Shown: positions 16,821 through 25,402 of the stretch, in pieces
Layout of the letters: each line of letters starts with the position of its first letter
Numbering within the stretch: position 1 is the first letter of the stretch
Origin: Flavobacteriaceae bacterium
GTDB taxonomy: Bacteria; Bacteroidota; Bacteroidia; Flavobacteriales; Flavobacteriaceae
Direction of reading: 5' to 3'
Assembly (NCBI GenBank): GCA_013214065.1
Contig: JABSPK010000007.1
Span: 92,759-156,758 of the forward strand
DNA: 64,000 nt
Notes under the pieces: model-generated
Told to the model about the DNA's origin: nothing
Seen by the model: the letters and a program-made list of their open reading frames with translations, nothing else
Databases searched by the model: none
Made by a program: the position numbers and the translations under genes

Positions 16821-18002
16821 TTAGACCATTACCTTGGCGAGGGCTTGGGTGAACAATTTCATCTCATCAAGGGTGCCCATACTGACCCGGCACCATTTCT
16901 TATCAAAGAATTGGAAGGCCCTCACCCCGACTTTTTCGGCGGTCATCTTATCGAGAAAGGCCTTGCCCTCCATTTCGATCGGAAAAATCATAAAACTGGT
17001 ATGGGAGGGTACCGGTTCAAACCCCATGCTTTTCAAGGTTTTGAAGGTATACGATCTAGCCTCGGCGTTTCGTTCTCTTGAGGTCGTCAGAAACTCGGTG
17101 TCGTCCATCGCGGCTAAAGCGGCGAAAACCGATGGATAGCTGATTCCCATTCCGGCTCGGGTAATGCGTTGTAATTCATTCAGGGTCTTTTCTTGGGCAA
17201 CGGCATATCCGACACGCAGCCCCGCCATACCGTGAATTTTAGAAAAGGTCCTGGCTATGATGACGTTCTTGCCTTCGTTGACCAAGGAGACCATACTGTG
17301 TTTGGCGCCTTCATCCAAAAACCACAAATAAGCCTCGTCGACGAATACGGGCACTTGTTCAGATACCCTAGAGCAAAATTCCAACAGTGCCTTACTATCG
17401 GTAATGGTTCCGGTGGGATTGTTGGGATTGCAGATATAGATCAATTTGGTTTCCGAATCGATAGCCTGTTCCATTGCCTCGAGATCATGCGACCAATCGT
17501 CTTTCAGCGGAACGGGTTTCCAAGTGCCTCCCGCGGCTTCGGCTACGCGTATCAATGACATATAGGCCGGGTCGGCCGAGACCACGTTGCCCCCGTTCAT
17601 AAAAAGGACCATGGCGGTCTTTTCGAGTAAATCAGAAGAACCGGGCCCCATCATGATGTTCTTTGGACTCACGTTTTCGAACGTGGCGATCTTTTCGATC
17701 AATTGAAAGAGTTCTTTCCACGCATAGCGGTTACCTCCGGCAGCGGCATTTTTGAGGGCCTCCAATGCCATGGGCGAGGGCCCGTATGGATTTTCATTGG
17801 CGTTGAGTTTGGCCTCAAGGGGTGGAAATTCCCGAACGACATCGGGTAGGAATTCCTTAAAGAACGGACTATAGACCGCATTGCCAGCTTCATCTAGGGT
17901 CAAGGGCAGGGTTTCGTTTCTGGAAAACCCCAAATAGGGTGCGGCCAAGAACCCGCCGGCGGTCAGCGCCGAGGTTTTCAGCCAGTTTCTTCGATTGATC
18001 AT
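16821..18002 (-). CDS. Tat-exported histidinol-phosphate-aminotransferase-like PLP enzyme
   Basis: A 393-residue fold-type I aminotransferase, HisC-like (KLNANENPYGPSP, PNNPTG, the PLP Lys in RTFSKIHGMAGLRVGYA). Unlike biosynthetic HisC it has a twin-arginine signal (INRRNWLKTSALTAGG) and so is expected in the periplasm. ATG at 18002 puts the RR motif at residues 4-5; a longer frame starts at 18065 without matching sequence. It is co-transcribed with an AEC transporter. The substrate is probably an amino acid or derivative handled outside the cytoplasm; it is unlikely to be the histidine-pathway enzyme. Confidence 0.85.
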   Translation of the reverse strand: MINRRNWLKTSALTAGGFLAAPYLGFSRNETLPLTLDEAGNAVYSPFFKEFLPDVVREFPPLEAKLNANENPYGPSPMALEALKNAAAGGNRYAWKELFQLIEKIATFENVSPKNIMMGPGSSDLLEKTAMVLFMNGGNVVSADPAYMSLIRVAEAAGGTWKPVPLKDDWSHDLEAMEQAIDSETKLIYICNPNNPTGTITDSKALLEFCSRVSEQVPVFVDEAYLWFLDEGAKHSMVSLVNEGKNVIIARTFSKIHGMAGLRVGYAVAQEKTLNELQRITRAGMGISYPSVFAALAAMDDTEFLTTSRERNAEARSYTFKTLKSMGFEPVPSHTSFMIFPIEMEGKAFLDKMTAEKVGVRAFQFFDKKWCRVSMGTLDEMKLFTQALAKVMV

Positions 18003-18172
18003 TGATTTCGACACGGGTTGGATGTTTTTTGGATTAGCGTTACCCAAGTTAGTGGCGCATGCCAAAAAATCCTATGGTAATCCCATAAAAATCAACCACT
18101 TAAAATGATAAATCAAAAAAAATAAGCTTGAAAAAAAACGAAGTGTTCAAAGTTGAACAACGGAAATCGGGT

Positions 18173-19192
18173 TTATAAGGCCGATTTGAACTGCTCTAAA
18201 AAGCGGACGTCGTTTTCACTGAGCAGACGGATATCGGAGATTTGATGCAACAAGAGTGCGATTCGATCGATACCCATTCCGAAGGCGAATCCGGAATAGA
18301 CTTCCGGGTCGATGCCGCAGTTTTGCAAGACATTGGGGTCTACCATGCCACAGCCCATGATCTCTAACCAGCCGGTACCCTTTGTCATTCGATAATCGGT
18401 TTCCGTTTCCAATCCCCAATACACATCCACCTCGGCGCTGGGTTCCGTGAACGGGAAGTATGATGGGCGCAACCTGATTTTAGACTTTCCGAACATTTCT
18501 GAGGTAAAATGCTGTAGGGTTTGTTTGAGATCCGCAAAGGATACATCCTTATCGACATACAACCCTTCGACTTGATGGAAGAAGCAGTGGGATCGGGCCG
18601 AAATCGCTTCATTTCGATATACCCTACCCGGTGATATGGTTCGAATGGGAGGTTGGTTCGCTTCCATATAACGGACCTGTACCGATGAGGTATGCGTTCG
18701 TAATAGGATATCGGGATCGGTCTGTACGAAGAAGGTATCCTGCATATCCCTCGCCGGATGGTGTTCTGGCAGGTTCAAGGCAGTGAAATTATGCCAGTCA
18801 TTTTCGATTTCAGGGCCTTCTGACACATTGAACCCAATGCGTGAGAAAATGGAAATGATCCGGTTCTTTACGATGGAAATAGGATGTCTTGCCCCGAGTT
18901 CCAAAGCTTCCCCTGGCCGCGTGAGATCTCCATATTTTCCAACGACCGCCTGGTTATCGGAAAGGCTTTCCTTTAAGGTCTCGACCTTTTCTTGTGCCGC
19001 GTTCTTCAGTTGATTGATGGCTTGGCCATAGGCCTTCTTCCCCTCATTGGGAACGTTCTTGAATTCGGCGAAGAATTCGTTCAAAAGGCCTTTCTTACCC
19101 AAATAGGTAATGCGAAAGGTCTCGACTTCATCAAGTGATGAAGCGGTGAACTTAGAAACGGTTTCCAAATGTTCCTTAATGGTCTCAATCAT
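18173..19192 (-). CDS. pheS: phenylalanine--tRNA ligase alpha subunit
   Basis: A 339-residue PheS, the catalytic alpha subunit of the cytosolic alpha2-beta2 synthetase. A coiled-coil N-terminal arm (about residues 1-85) is followed by the class II core: motif 2 GRVYRNEAISARSHCFFHQVEG and motif 3 GFAFGMGIDRIALLLHQISDIR. The start at 19192 (MIETIKEHLE) matches the family; a longer frame to 19234 lacks support. pheT is not in the window, which is usual for this phylum. Confidence 0.96.
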   Translation of the reverse strand: MIETIKEHLETVSKFTASSLDEVETFRITYLGKKGLLNEFFAEFKNVPNEGKKAYGQAINQLKNAAQEKVETLKESLSDNQAVVGKYGDLTRPGEALELGARHPISIVKNRIISIFSRIGFNVSEGPEIENDWHNFTALNLPEHHPARDMQDTFFVQTDPDILLRTHTSSVQVRYMEANQPPIRTISPGRVYRNEAISARSHCFFHQVEGLYVDKDVSFADLKQTLQHFTSEMFGKSKIRLRPSYFPFTEPSAEVDVYWGLETETDYRMTKGTGWLEIMGCGMVDPNVLQNCGIDPEVYSGFAFGMGIDRIALLLHQISDIRLLSENDVRFLEQFKSAL

Positions 19193-19215
19193 TGTCGATT
19201 GCGTTAATGAGCCGA

Positions 19216-19223
19216 CAAATTTA
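19216..19223 (-). promoter_or_regulatory. candidate -7 promoter element for pheS
   Basis: On the minus strand TAAATTTG matches TAnnTTTG exactly, 23 bp before the pheS ATG. No convincing TTTG is seen at -33. Confidence 0.4.
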
Positions 19224-19275
19224 ACAATTTGCACTAGAAAGCCGAAGGAATTTCGCCTTCCCCGCCATTTGGAGT

Positions 19276-19312
19276 ATTAAAAAAGGCCGTAGTCGCACCG
19301 ACCACGGCCTTT
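19276..19312 (-). terminator. intrinsic terminator after the carbonic anhydrase gene
   Basis: Arms 19282-19290 and 19304-19312 form a perfect AAAGGCCGT / ACGGCCTTT stem, extended inside by a 4-bp GTCG/CGAC helix after one mismatch. On the minus strand the hairpin is followed by a T-rich stretch. It ends the SulP-carbonic anhydrase unit before pheS. Confidence 0.85.
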
Positions 19313-19337
19313 CCGTTTGTTCTAACGGATGTATGCG

Positions 19338-19964
19338 TTAAAAGAAATGCACGCGGCCGTCGGCGATATCGTACATGGCGCCAACAATGGCGATTTCCTT
19401 GTTTTCTTCCATCTCGCGTAAGACCGTACTTCGGTCACGAATGGCCTGAATGGTCAAAGCGACGTTCTTTTCGGCCACGGTGTTGACAAAGGTACTGTTC
19501 TTGGAAGTACGCTCCTCAGCTGATGCCGGTTCCGCAACCGCGTCTACCGCCGTTCGGATCCTACTCAACAACAAGGTCAGGTTACCGAGTCGGGCATCAT
19601 CGACCGCGCCTTTGACTGCCCCACAACTGGTGTGGCCTAGCACGACGATTACTTTCGTGCCTGCGAGTTTACAGGCAAACTCCATACTGCCCAGCAAATC
19701 TTCGTTGACGATATTACCGGCAACACGGGCACTGAAGATATCACCTACGCCTTGATCGAAGACCAATTCGGCAGAGACCCGTGAATCGATGCAACTTAAT
19801 ATGGTCGCAAAGGGGTATTGACCGGTAGCGGTCTGTGATACTTGGGCCAAAAGGTCGCGATCCGCCATTTTCTTGGAAACGAACCGTTCGTTTCCTTCTT
19901 TGAGCAGGGCTATGGCCCCTTCCGGAGAAAGGGCGGCTTGTGTTTCTTTTGTTTGTGTTATCAT
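19338..19964 (-). CDS. beta-class carbonic anhydrase
   Basis: A 208-residue beta-carbonic anhydrase interconverting CO2 and bicarbonate. Zinc ligands are Cys58, His111 and Cys114 (SCIDSRVSAELVFD and GHTSCGAVKGA), with the Asp60-Arg62 dyad of the active site. It begins 1 bp after the SulP transporter stop. This pairing is well known for bicarbonate-handling SulP proteins and suggests that the pair imports bicarbonate or manages pH and inorganic carbon. Confidence 0.95.
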   Translation of the reverse strand: MITQTKETQAALSPEGAIALLKEGNERFVSKKMADRDLLAQVSQTATGQYPFATILSCIDSRVSAELVFDQGVGDIFSARVAGNIVNEDLLGSMEFACKLAGTKVIVVLGHTSCGAVKGAVDDARLGNLTLLLSRIRTAVDAVAEPASAEERTSKNSTFVNTVAEKNVALTIQAIRDRSTVLREMEENKEIAIVGAMYDIADGRVHFF

Positions 19965-19965
19965 G

Positions 19966-21561
19966 TTATGCGGTTTTCTTTTTTCTCAGATTAAAAAATT
20001 CAATGTAACTCGGCGGATTCTCAACGATGCCCCGTTCAGAAACCAATTTGATGTCGATGTTCCGTTCCTTGGCTTTCGATGAAAAATCTTCGAGGATTTC
20101 GATGATATCGTTATCCAAATAACGGGTTTTGCGAACATCAAGTTCAAGATAGGAATCTTCAGGGATTCGATCCAACTCCTTTAAGATGGCCCCTTTGTTG
20201 AAGAAGGTTACCTCTTCGGCCAAGGTCATTTTCATTCGATGGCTGCCGTTGCTCTTGTCTTCAATGTGCAAGAAGTGGGAGTTTTGGTAGCTTTTGATCA
20301 GGATGACCACGATGCCAACCGCAAGACCGAGACCGATACCGACCAAGAGATCGGTAAATACGATGCCGACCACGGTTACGGTAAAAGGAACGAACTGTTT
20401 CCATCCCAAATTATACATCTTCTTGAATAGTGAGGGTTTAGCCAGTTTATAACCCACGATGAACAGTACGGCAGCCAATACCGATAGCGGAATTTGGTTC
20501 AATAAGGTGGGGATCAACATCACCGAGATCAATAGGAAAAACCCATGGATGATGGCCGACATTTTCGTTTTGCCCCCAGACTGGATGTTGGCTGAACTAC
20601 GAACGATTACCTGGGTGATCGGAATACCTCCGATCATACCTGAAAGGATGTTACCCGATCCTTGCGCCAGCAATTCACGATTGGTCGGGGTCACCCGTTT
20701 TTTAGGGTCCAATTTATCGGTGGCCTCGACGCAAAGGAGTGTCTCAAGACTTGCGACCAATGCTATGGTAAAGGCGGTGATCCAAATCTCACCTTTTCCT
20801 ATGGCCGAAAAATCAGGAAAACTGAACTGGCCGATAAAACTGTCAAAGCTGTCAGGAACGGGCACGCTGACCAAATGCTCTTCCGAAATGGCCAATGATG
20901 ACGAATCCTTGGTCAGGATGTAAAAAACGATTCCGACGATGACAGCGACCAAGGGCCCCTGGACCAACTGAAAGAACCGCCCTTTTTTGGAAAGGACATT
21001 GTTCCATAAGATCAGGATGAACATCGCTATGACGGCTACGATGGTAGCTCCCAAGGTGAAATTTCCGCTCAAAATACCACTGATGGTATTGAAGATTTCC
21101 GAAAAGGTATTTTCACCATCGATTTGGAAGAACGCGAAGTCACCTTCAGGGTCTTTGTCAAAACCGAAGAAATACGGGATTTGTTTTAGAATGATGATGA
21201 TACCGATACCTGTGAGCATGCCTTTGATTACCGAAGAAGGAAAGTAATATCCTATGATCCCGGCTTTCAACAATCCGAAGATCATCTGGATAACGCCCCC
21301 TAAGACCACGGCTACCAAAAAGGGTTCATAACCTAGTGAGCTGATAGCGGCCAAAACGATGGCTGCCAGACCGGCTGCAGGTCCACTGACCCCGATTTGG
21401 GATCCACTTGCGGCACCGACCACGATCCCCCCGACGATTCCGGCGATAAGACCGGAGAAAAGGGGTGCCCCACTGGCCAAGGCGATACCCAAACACAAAG
21501 GAAGGGCAACGAAAAACACCACGATACTTGCGGGCAGGTCATTTTTTAAATTCTTGAACAT
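19966..21561 (-). CDS. SulP-family anion transporter with STAS domain (probable bicarbonate transporter)
   Basis: A 531-residue protein with about 12-14 membrane helices (residues 1-430) and a C-terminal cytoplasmic STAS domain (about 440-525, ILKELDRIPEDSYLELDVRKTRYLDND). Typical SulP segments include LPLCLGIALASGAPLFSGLIAG near the N-terminus and GMIGGIPITQVIVRSSANIQSGG. Adjacency to the carbonic anhydrase gene points to bicarbonate rather than sulfate. Confidence 0.92.
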   Translation of the reverse strand: MFKNLKNDLPASIVVFFVALPLCLGIALASGAPLFSGLIAGIVGGIVVGAASGSQIGVSGPAAGLAAIVLAAISSLGYEPFLVAVVLGGVIQMIFGLLKAGIIGYYFPSSVIKGMLTGIGIIIILKQIPYFFGFDKDPEGDFAFFQIDGENTFSEIFNTISGILSGNFTLGATIVAVIAMFILILWNNVLSKKGRFFQLVQGPLVAVIVGIVFYILTKDSSSLAISEEHLVSVPVPDSFDSFIGQFSFPDFSAIGKGEIWITAFTIALVASLETLLCVEATDKLDPKKRVTPTNRELLAQGSGNILSGMIGGIPITQVIVRSSANIQSGGKTKMSAIIHGFFLLISVMLIPTLLNQIPLSVLAAVLFIVGYKLAKPSLFKKMYNLGWKQFVPFTVTVVGIVFTDLLVGIGLGLAVGIVVILIKSYQNSHFLHIEDKSNGSHRMKMTLAEEVTFFNKGAILKELDRIPEDSYLELDVRKTRYLDNDIIEILEDFSSKAKERNIDIKLVSERGIVENPPSYIEFFNLRKKKTA

Positions 21562-21636
21562 AAAAGTAGTTTTTTGTCTTCGTTGGTTGTTGCTTGAAAT
21601 GAAGACAGTTAATAATTAGGATGTTTTCTGGAGCGG

Positions 21637-21936
21637 TTAGGCGAACGGTTCCGGAGGGGGTAGTACCACTTCGTGGTTGCCTTCGGAAAGCGAGATAAGG
21701 GCCGTCATACTGACGGATGCCGTTTGTTCGCTTGCGTAAAGGGCGAGAAGGCTTTCTATGGGAAGAACACCGTCTTTTTCCCCGATTTTGAGTTCATTCT
21801 CACTGCTGTTCTCTTCTTCGTTCAGATCGACGACCAACGATAGGTCGTTCTTGGCGAATACCAAGGCCTCTACCGAAGGGGCCAGTATCGAACAAATAAG
21901 CAAGGACGCTATGAATGAAAAAACCAGGGTTTTCAT
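21637..21936 (-). CDS. small exported protein of unknown function
   Basis: A 99-residue protein with a Sec-type signal peptide (FSFIASLLICSILAPSVEA). The mature part is acidic (DLNEEENSSENELKIGEKDG) and ends in EVVLPPPEPFA. No known domain is recognised. It lies 75 bp upstream of the SulP gene with a candidate promoter in front, so it may be the first gene of the SulP-carbonic anhydrase transcript. Confidence 0.6.
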   Translation of the reverse strand: MKTLVFSFIASLLICSILAPSVEALVFAKNDLSLVVDLNEEENSSENELKIGEKDGVLPIESLLALYASEQTASVSMTALISLSEGNHEVVLPPPEPFA

Positions 21937-21952
21937 GAAATACCTTCTAAAA

Positions 21953-21960
21953 CAAATATA
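21953..21960 (-). promoter_or_regulatory. candidate -7 promoter element upstream of the exported protein / SulP unit
   Basis: Minus strand TATATTTG, an exact TAnnTTTG match, 16 bp before the ATG at 21936 and between this unit and the end of the bat operon. No clear -33 element is seen. Confidence 0.45.
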
Positions 21961-21993
21961 AAAGTAATACTATTGAAATCCTGTTAATTTTCT

Positions 21994-22752
21994 TTAAAAG
22001 TCTTTCAATAGTTTCAGGCTTTCCGCGGGAATCCAGCCGGTTTGGCCGTCAGCGATCCAGATTTTGTTCCACTCGTTCAAGGTTTCCAAGACATTGACCT
22101 TGGTGCCTTCATGTAAGGTGAATACTTTTTCGCTGCGTTCGTTGGGTTCTGAAGCGACCACGACTTCACGTTCGAATATAATGGCCGGATTGTCCGAAAG
22201 ATGGTCTTGCCATTGCAGGTAGGCAAAAACCACCGATAGTCCGGCGAGGATCAGTGATACCACACTGGCAACGAACATCACCCGCTTCTGGGTGGCCCCG
22301 AACAAGGCGTAATACAAGAGGTAAGTGATAACAAAGGCCAAAACGAGGAAAACGGTCAAATAGGCCCACTGGTCGAACGTCATGATATTGACCAGATTGT
22401 TGTATAATTTCGACCAGGGGGTTTCGGGCATAGTATCAATGGCATCGAGCCGCATGTTCTGCGCATAGCCAAGGTTGTTCAAGATTTCGGGATCGTTGGG
22501 CCGCAGCAACAAGGCCTTTTCGAAATAATAGATACTCGGACCGATTTCATTCAGTTTGTAATGGCAATTTCCCAAATTGAAGTAAAGGGAAGCCGAATGC
22601 TTTCCGTTTTTCAGGATCTCTTGGTAATAGTTGGCGGCTTTTTCAAAATTTCCATCGTTATACGCCTTGGTCGCCTGCACGAATAAGGTCTCGTTTTGGG
22701 CCTGGGCGCCGAGAGCGAAGCACAACATCACGATGAATATCCGGATCTTCAT
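21994..22752 (-). CDS. batE: BatE: TPR and SH3 domain protein
   Basis: A 252-residue membrane protein, the last gene of the bat (Bacteroides aerotolerance) operon. It has a signal peptide (MKIRIFIVMLCFALGAQAQ), TPR repeats at about residues 20-105 (ASLYFNLGNCHYKLNE, ALLLRPNDPEILNNLGYA), two membrane helices (about 130-185) and a C-terminal bacterial SH3-like domain (VVASEPNERSEKVFTLHEG, GWIPAESL). Its ATG overlaps the batD stop by 4 bp. The Bat complex is thought to act in the periplasm in stress tolerance; its mechanism is not settled. Confidence 0.9.
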   Translation of the reverse strand: MKIRIFIVMLCFALGAQAQNETLFVQATKAYNDGNFEKAANYYQEILKNGKHSASLYFNLGNCHYKLNEIGPSIYYFEKALLLRPNDPEILNNLGYAQNMRLDAIDTMPETPWSKLYNNLVNIMTFDQWAYLTVFLVLAFVITYLLYYALFGATQKRVMFVASVVSLILAGLSVVFAYLQWQDHLSDNPAIIFEREVVVASEPNERSEKVFTLHEGTKVNVLETLNEWNKIWIADGQTGWIPAESLKLLKDF

Positions 22753-24533
22753 AGCTGCTTATCGATTTTGGAGATGACATCACTGGCTTTTTCGTAATCT
22801 TGCTGCATCTGCACCTCGGTGAATGGACTGTATCGTGCCATTTCACAATTTTTCAAAAGGCCGATAAAGGAGTCGATGTCGGCGGCATTGACCTGTTTTT
22901 CGTGCAATAGCCCTTCTATTTTTTCTTTGCTGAATTCGGAGGTTTCAATTCGCAATTTCGCTTTTAAATAGTTGTGTAGCGCCTTCTCAAGGGCGATATA
23001 GAACTGGTCTTCGTTGCCCAGTACCTTTTTGGCGGTCGAAAGGTATTTTCGTGCCAATCTGTTCGCTTTTCGTAAACGGTTTCCTTCGACGTTTTGGCTT
23101 TGCTTTTGTTGTTGTTTTCGGAAGAGGATGAACAACGGAATGATCAATAGGGATCCGAAAATATATCCGAAGAACCGGTTTGAACCAAAAAAGTGATTCG
23201 TAGCGATGGGGGTGAGGTTCGGTTTTACCTTGATGAAATGGAACTGTTTTCCTGTGGGTATTGTAATTTTCCGGGCTCCCGGGGTGGCGGTCACTGATTC
23301 CCCTCCATCCGTTGGCCCTTCCATAACGTTGATGGTTATCTCGTCGGAATTCAGGGTTTTGTAAGTGGCCGTTTTGGGGTCGAAAAAGCTAAAGGAGATA
23401 CTCGGAATAGGATATTTGCCTCGAAATGCGGGTACGATCGTATAGTTGTTGGCTACTTTGCCTTGCATGCCCGCAGCGGTAGTACGCACGTTTTCATCGA
23501 ATTCGGGCTCGTAGACTTCCAAGGCACTGGGCAGATCGGGTTCTGGCAATTGAAACAGCTTCAGATTGCCCTTTCCGGTCACCTCGACCTTGGCCTGTAA
23601 CGACTCTGAAGCATTCAAGCTCGTCTTGCTGGTGGTCACCTCAAAATCGAATTCCCCAACAGCACCACTGAAGCCATCGGGTTTTCCTGCCAAGGGTAAT
23701 GGTTTCACATTCAAGGTGCGACGCCCCGCTGAAACCGTTTTGCTGGTTTGTTTGAAAATGCGCCCCCCGAAAAAATCCCGGCGATTGGTAGGAACATCCA
23801 CGTAGATTTCCAACGAAAGGGGTTCGATATTCAACTTTCCTTCTTTTTGCGGATAGAGCACTACCCGTTTCAAGACCACGCTCCGATACGGTTTGCCTTC
23901 ATAAGTAGCGTTCTTCGAGTTGTATTTGGTCACCGGGATGTCCTGACTCCAGAAATTGTTGTATTTCGGACTGTCTAAAGGCCTAAAGTTCGTGACCGAA
24001 ATGGAGGGACTGACATACAGTTTATACACCACCGTGACGGCCTCGTTCAGGTACGGATTGCCCTTGGATACTTCGGCGACAAGATGAAGGCTTTCATCGG
24101 CCACGTCATCGACCGATTTCGGAGCGTTCGGATTATCCACCGCCTCCGTAATGGTGACTTTCTTTACCGGGGTCTTATAGGTTTTGCCATCGATTTCGAC
24201 CGTGGCCTGGCCAATTTTGAAGCTCCCTTTGCTCTTTGGTGAAAGAATATAGGAATACGTCAACGAGAACGATCGTTTACCGTTGACCCAGCTGTTGCTT
24301 TGGGAAAGCGCCGGACCCATGACCACTTTAAAACCCTCGAAATCGGGCGGGCTGAAATTATCACCGTTTTTGTTCATGGTGAATTCGACCTTCAACCGTT
24401 CGTTGATCCCCAGTCGTTCTTTGCTCAAATTGGTCTGGAATGAAATGGCCTCATCTTCTTGGCTCCAAGACAAATGGCTTGTCGCCAACAAGAACATCGC
24501 GAATCCATATGTTACCCATTTGTTCACTACCAA
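22749..24533 (-). CDS. batD: BatD family protein
   Basis: A 594-residue protein with a signal peptide, a long periplasmic beta-rich region (residues ~25-435, FQTNLSKERLGINERLKVEF at the start), one membrane helix near residue 450 (FFGYIFGSLLIIPLFILF) and a C-terminal cytoplasmic helical region. This is the oxygen-tolerance BatD layout. It overlaps batC upstream by 7 bp and batE downstream by 4 bp, so the genes are translationally coupled. Confidence 0.92.
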   Translation of the reverse strand: MVVNKWVTYGFAMFLLATSHLSWSQEDEAISFQTNLSKERLGINERLKVEFTMNKNGDNFSPPDFEGFKVVMGPALSQSNSWVNGKRSFSLTYSYILSPKSKGSFKIGQATVEIDGKTYKTPVKKVTITEAVDNPNAPKSVDDVADESLHLVAEVSKGNPYLNEAVTVVYKLYVSPSISVTNFRPLDSPKYNNFWSQDIPVTKYNSKNATYEGKPYRSVVLKRVVLYPQKEGKLNIEPLSLEIYVDVPTNRRDFFGGRIFKQTSKTVSAGRRTLNVKPLPLAGKPDGFSGAVGEFDFEVTTSKTSLNASESLQAKVEVTGKGNLKLFQLPEPDLPSALEVYEPEFDENVRTTAAGMQGKVANNYTIVPAFRGKYPIPSISFSFFDPKTATYKTLNSDEITINVMEGPTDGGESVTATPGARKITIPTGKQFHFIKVKPNLTPIATNHFFGSNRFFGYIFGSLLIIPLFILFRKQQQKQSQNVEGNRLRKANRLARKYLSTAKKVLGNEDQFYIALEKALHNYLKAKLRIETSEFSKEKIEGLLHEKQVNAADIDSFIGLLKNCEMARYSPFTEVQMQQDYEKASDVISKIDKQL

Positions 24534-25402
24534 TCCTTCTCGTTTTTGATCTTGGCACCTTTGACTTTTTTGGCGTCGATTTTTTCCTGGACCTTTTTCT
24601 CCTCGTTCTGCATGGCCTCTAAGAGGTTTTGGATCTGTTGTTTTGAAAGTTGGTTGGGTCGGGGTCGTTTTTGTTTTTCAGGTTCTTCACCTTGATTCGG
24701 TTGTTTCTGCTGTTCCTTTTTTTGTTCGCCGTCGCCTTCCTTATTTTCTTCGGGTTGGTTTTCCCCTTGGTCACCTTCGTCTCCCTCGTCCTTGTTTTCT
24801 TCGTCTTTGTTTTCGCCTTCCTTATCCTTGTCTTGATCCCCTTCGTTGTTCTGGTCTTGGTTCTTGTCTTTTTGATCCTGTTGGTCTTGGTTCTTGTCGT
24901 CTTGGTTTTGGTCGTTGTTTTGTTCGTTCTGTTGCTTTTTTAGCATTTCTTTGGCCAAGGCAAGGTTGTACCGTGTTTCATCATCCGTTGGGTTGCTTCG
25001 CAATGCCTGTTTGTAGGCTTCGACCGCTTTTTCATATTCCTCGTTCTTCATGAATACATTGCCCATATTGTGAAAAGCCTTGTGCTTACTCGGTTTTTCA
25101 GTCGCTTTTTCGCCGGCTTGTTTGAACCTGCCAAAGGCTTCGGTGAAATTTTCCCTATTGTAATATGCCCGCCCGAGATTGTAGGGTGCGGCGGCGTTTT
25201 GATCGCTTTTCGAAATCGCCCTTCGATAATCGGCCTCGGCATTGACAAAGTCGTTTTTGGTCAGGGTCTTGTTGGCGTCATAGGTGATATCGGTCGATTC
25301 ACGCAGGGCCTTTTCAGCTTGCCGCTGTGCTTCGGCATCCTCTTGGGCATGTGCGAAAACCACGGCGAATAGGAGAAGGGTACTCAATTTAAACTTCATC
25401 AT
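24527..25402 (-). CDS. batC: BatC: TPR protein with low-complexity charged tail
   Basis: A 291-residue protein starting MMKFKLSTLLLF (signal peptide; ATG at 25411 is an alternative). TPR repeats occupy about residues 35-145 (NAAAPYNLGRAYYNREN, KAFHNMGNVFMKNEEYEKA, DDETRYNLALAKEML). Then about 100 residues consist almost wholly of Gln, Asn, Asp, Glu and Lys, ending with RPNQLSKQQIQNLLEAM. The low-complexity stretch (roughly 24660-24950) gives spurious antisense open frames. It overlaps batB upstream and batD downstream. Confidence 0.9.
   Translation of the reverse strand: MMKFKLSTLLLFAVVFAHAQEDAEAQRQAEKALRESTDITYDANKTLTKNDFVNAEADYRRAISKSDQNAAAPYNLGRAYYNRENFTEAFGRFKQAGEKATEKPSKHKAFHNMGNVFMKNEEYEKAVEAYKQALRSNPTDDETRYNLALAKEMLKKQQNEQNNDQNQDDKNQDQQDQKDKNQDQNNEGDQDKDKEGENKDEENKDEGDEGDQGENQPEENKEGDGEQKKEQQKQPNQGEEPEKQKRPRPNQLSKQQIQNLLEAMQNEEKKVQEKIDAKKVKGAKIKNEKDW

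Noticed and set aside
24660..24950. Repetitive DNA in the batC tail as a possible tandem repeat or CRISPR
   Set aside because: Repeats are irregular, lie in frame and encode low-complexity protein; there are no spacers.
24643..25053. Hydrophobic plus-strand frames opposite batC
   Set aside because: They mirror the Gln/Asp/Glu/Lys low-complexity tail of BatC; the Leu/Val/Phe-rich reading is an artefact of that composition, not a membrane protein.
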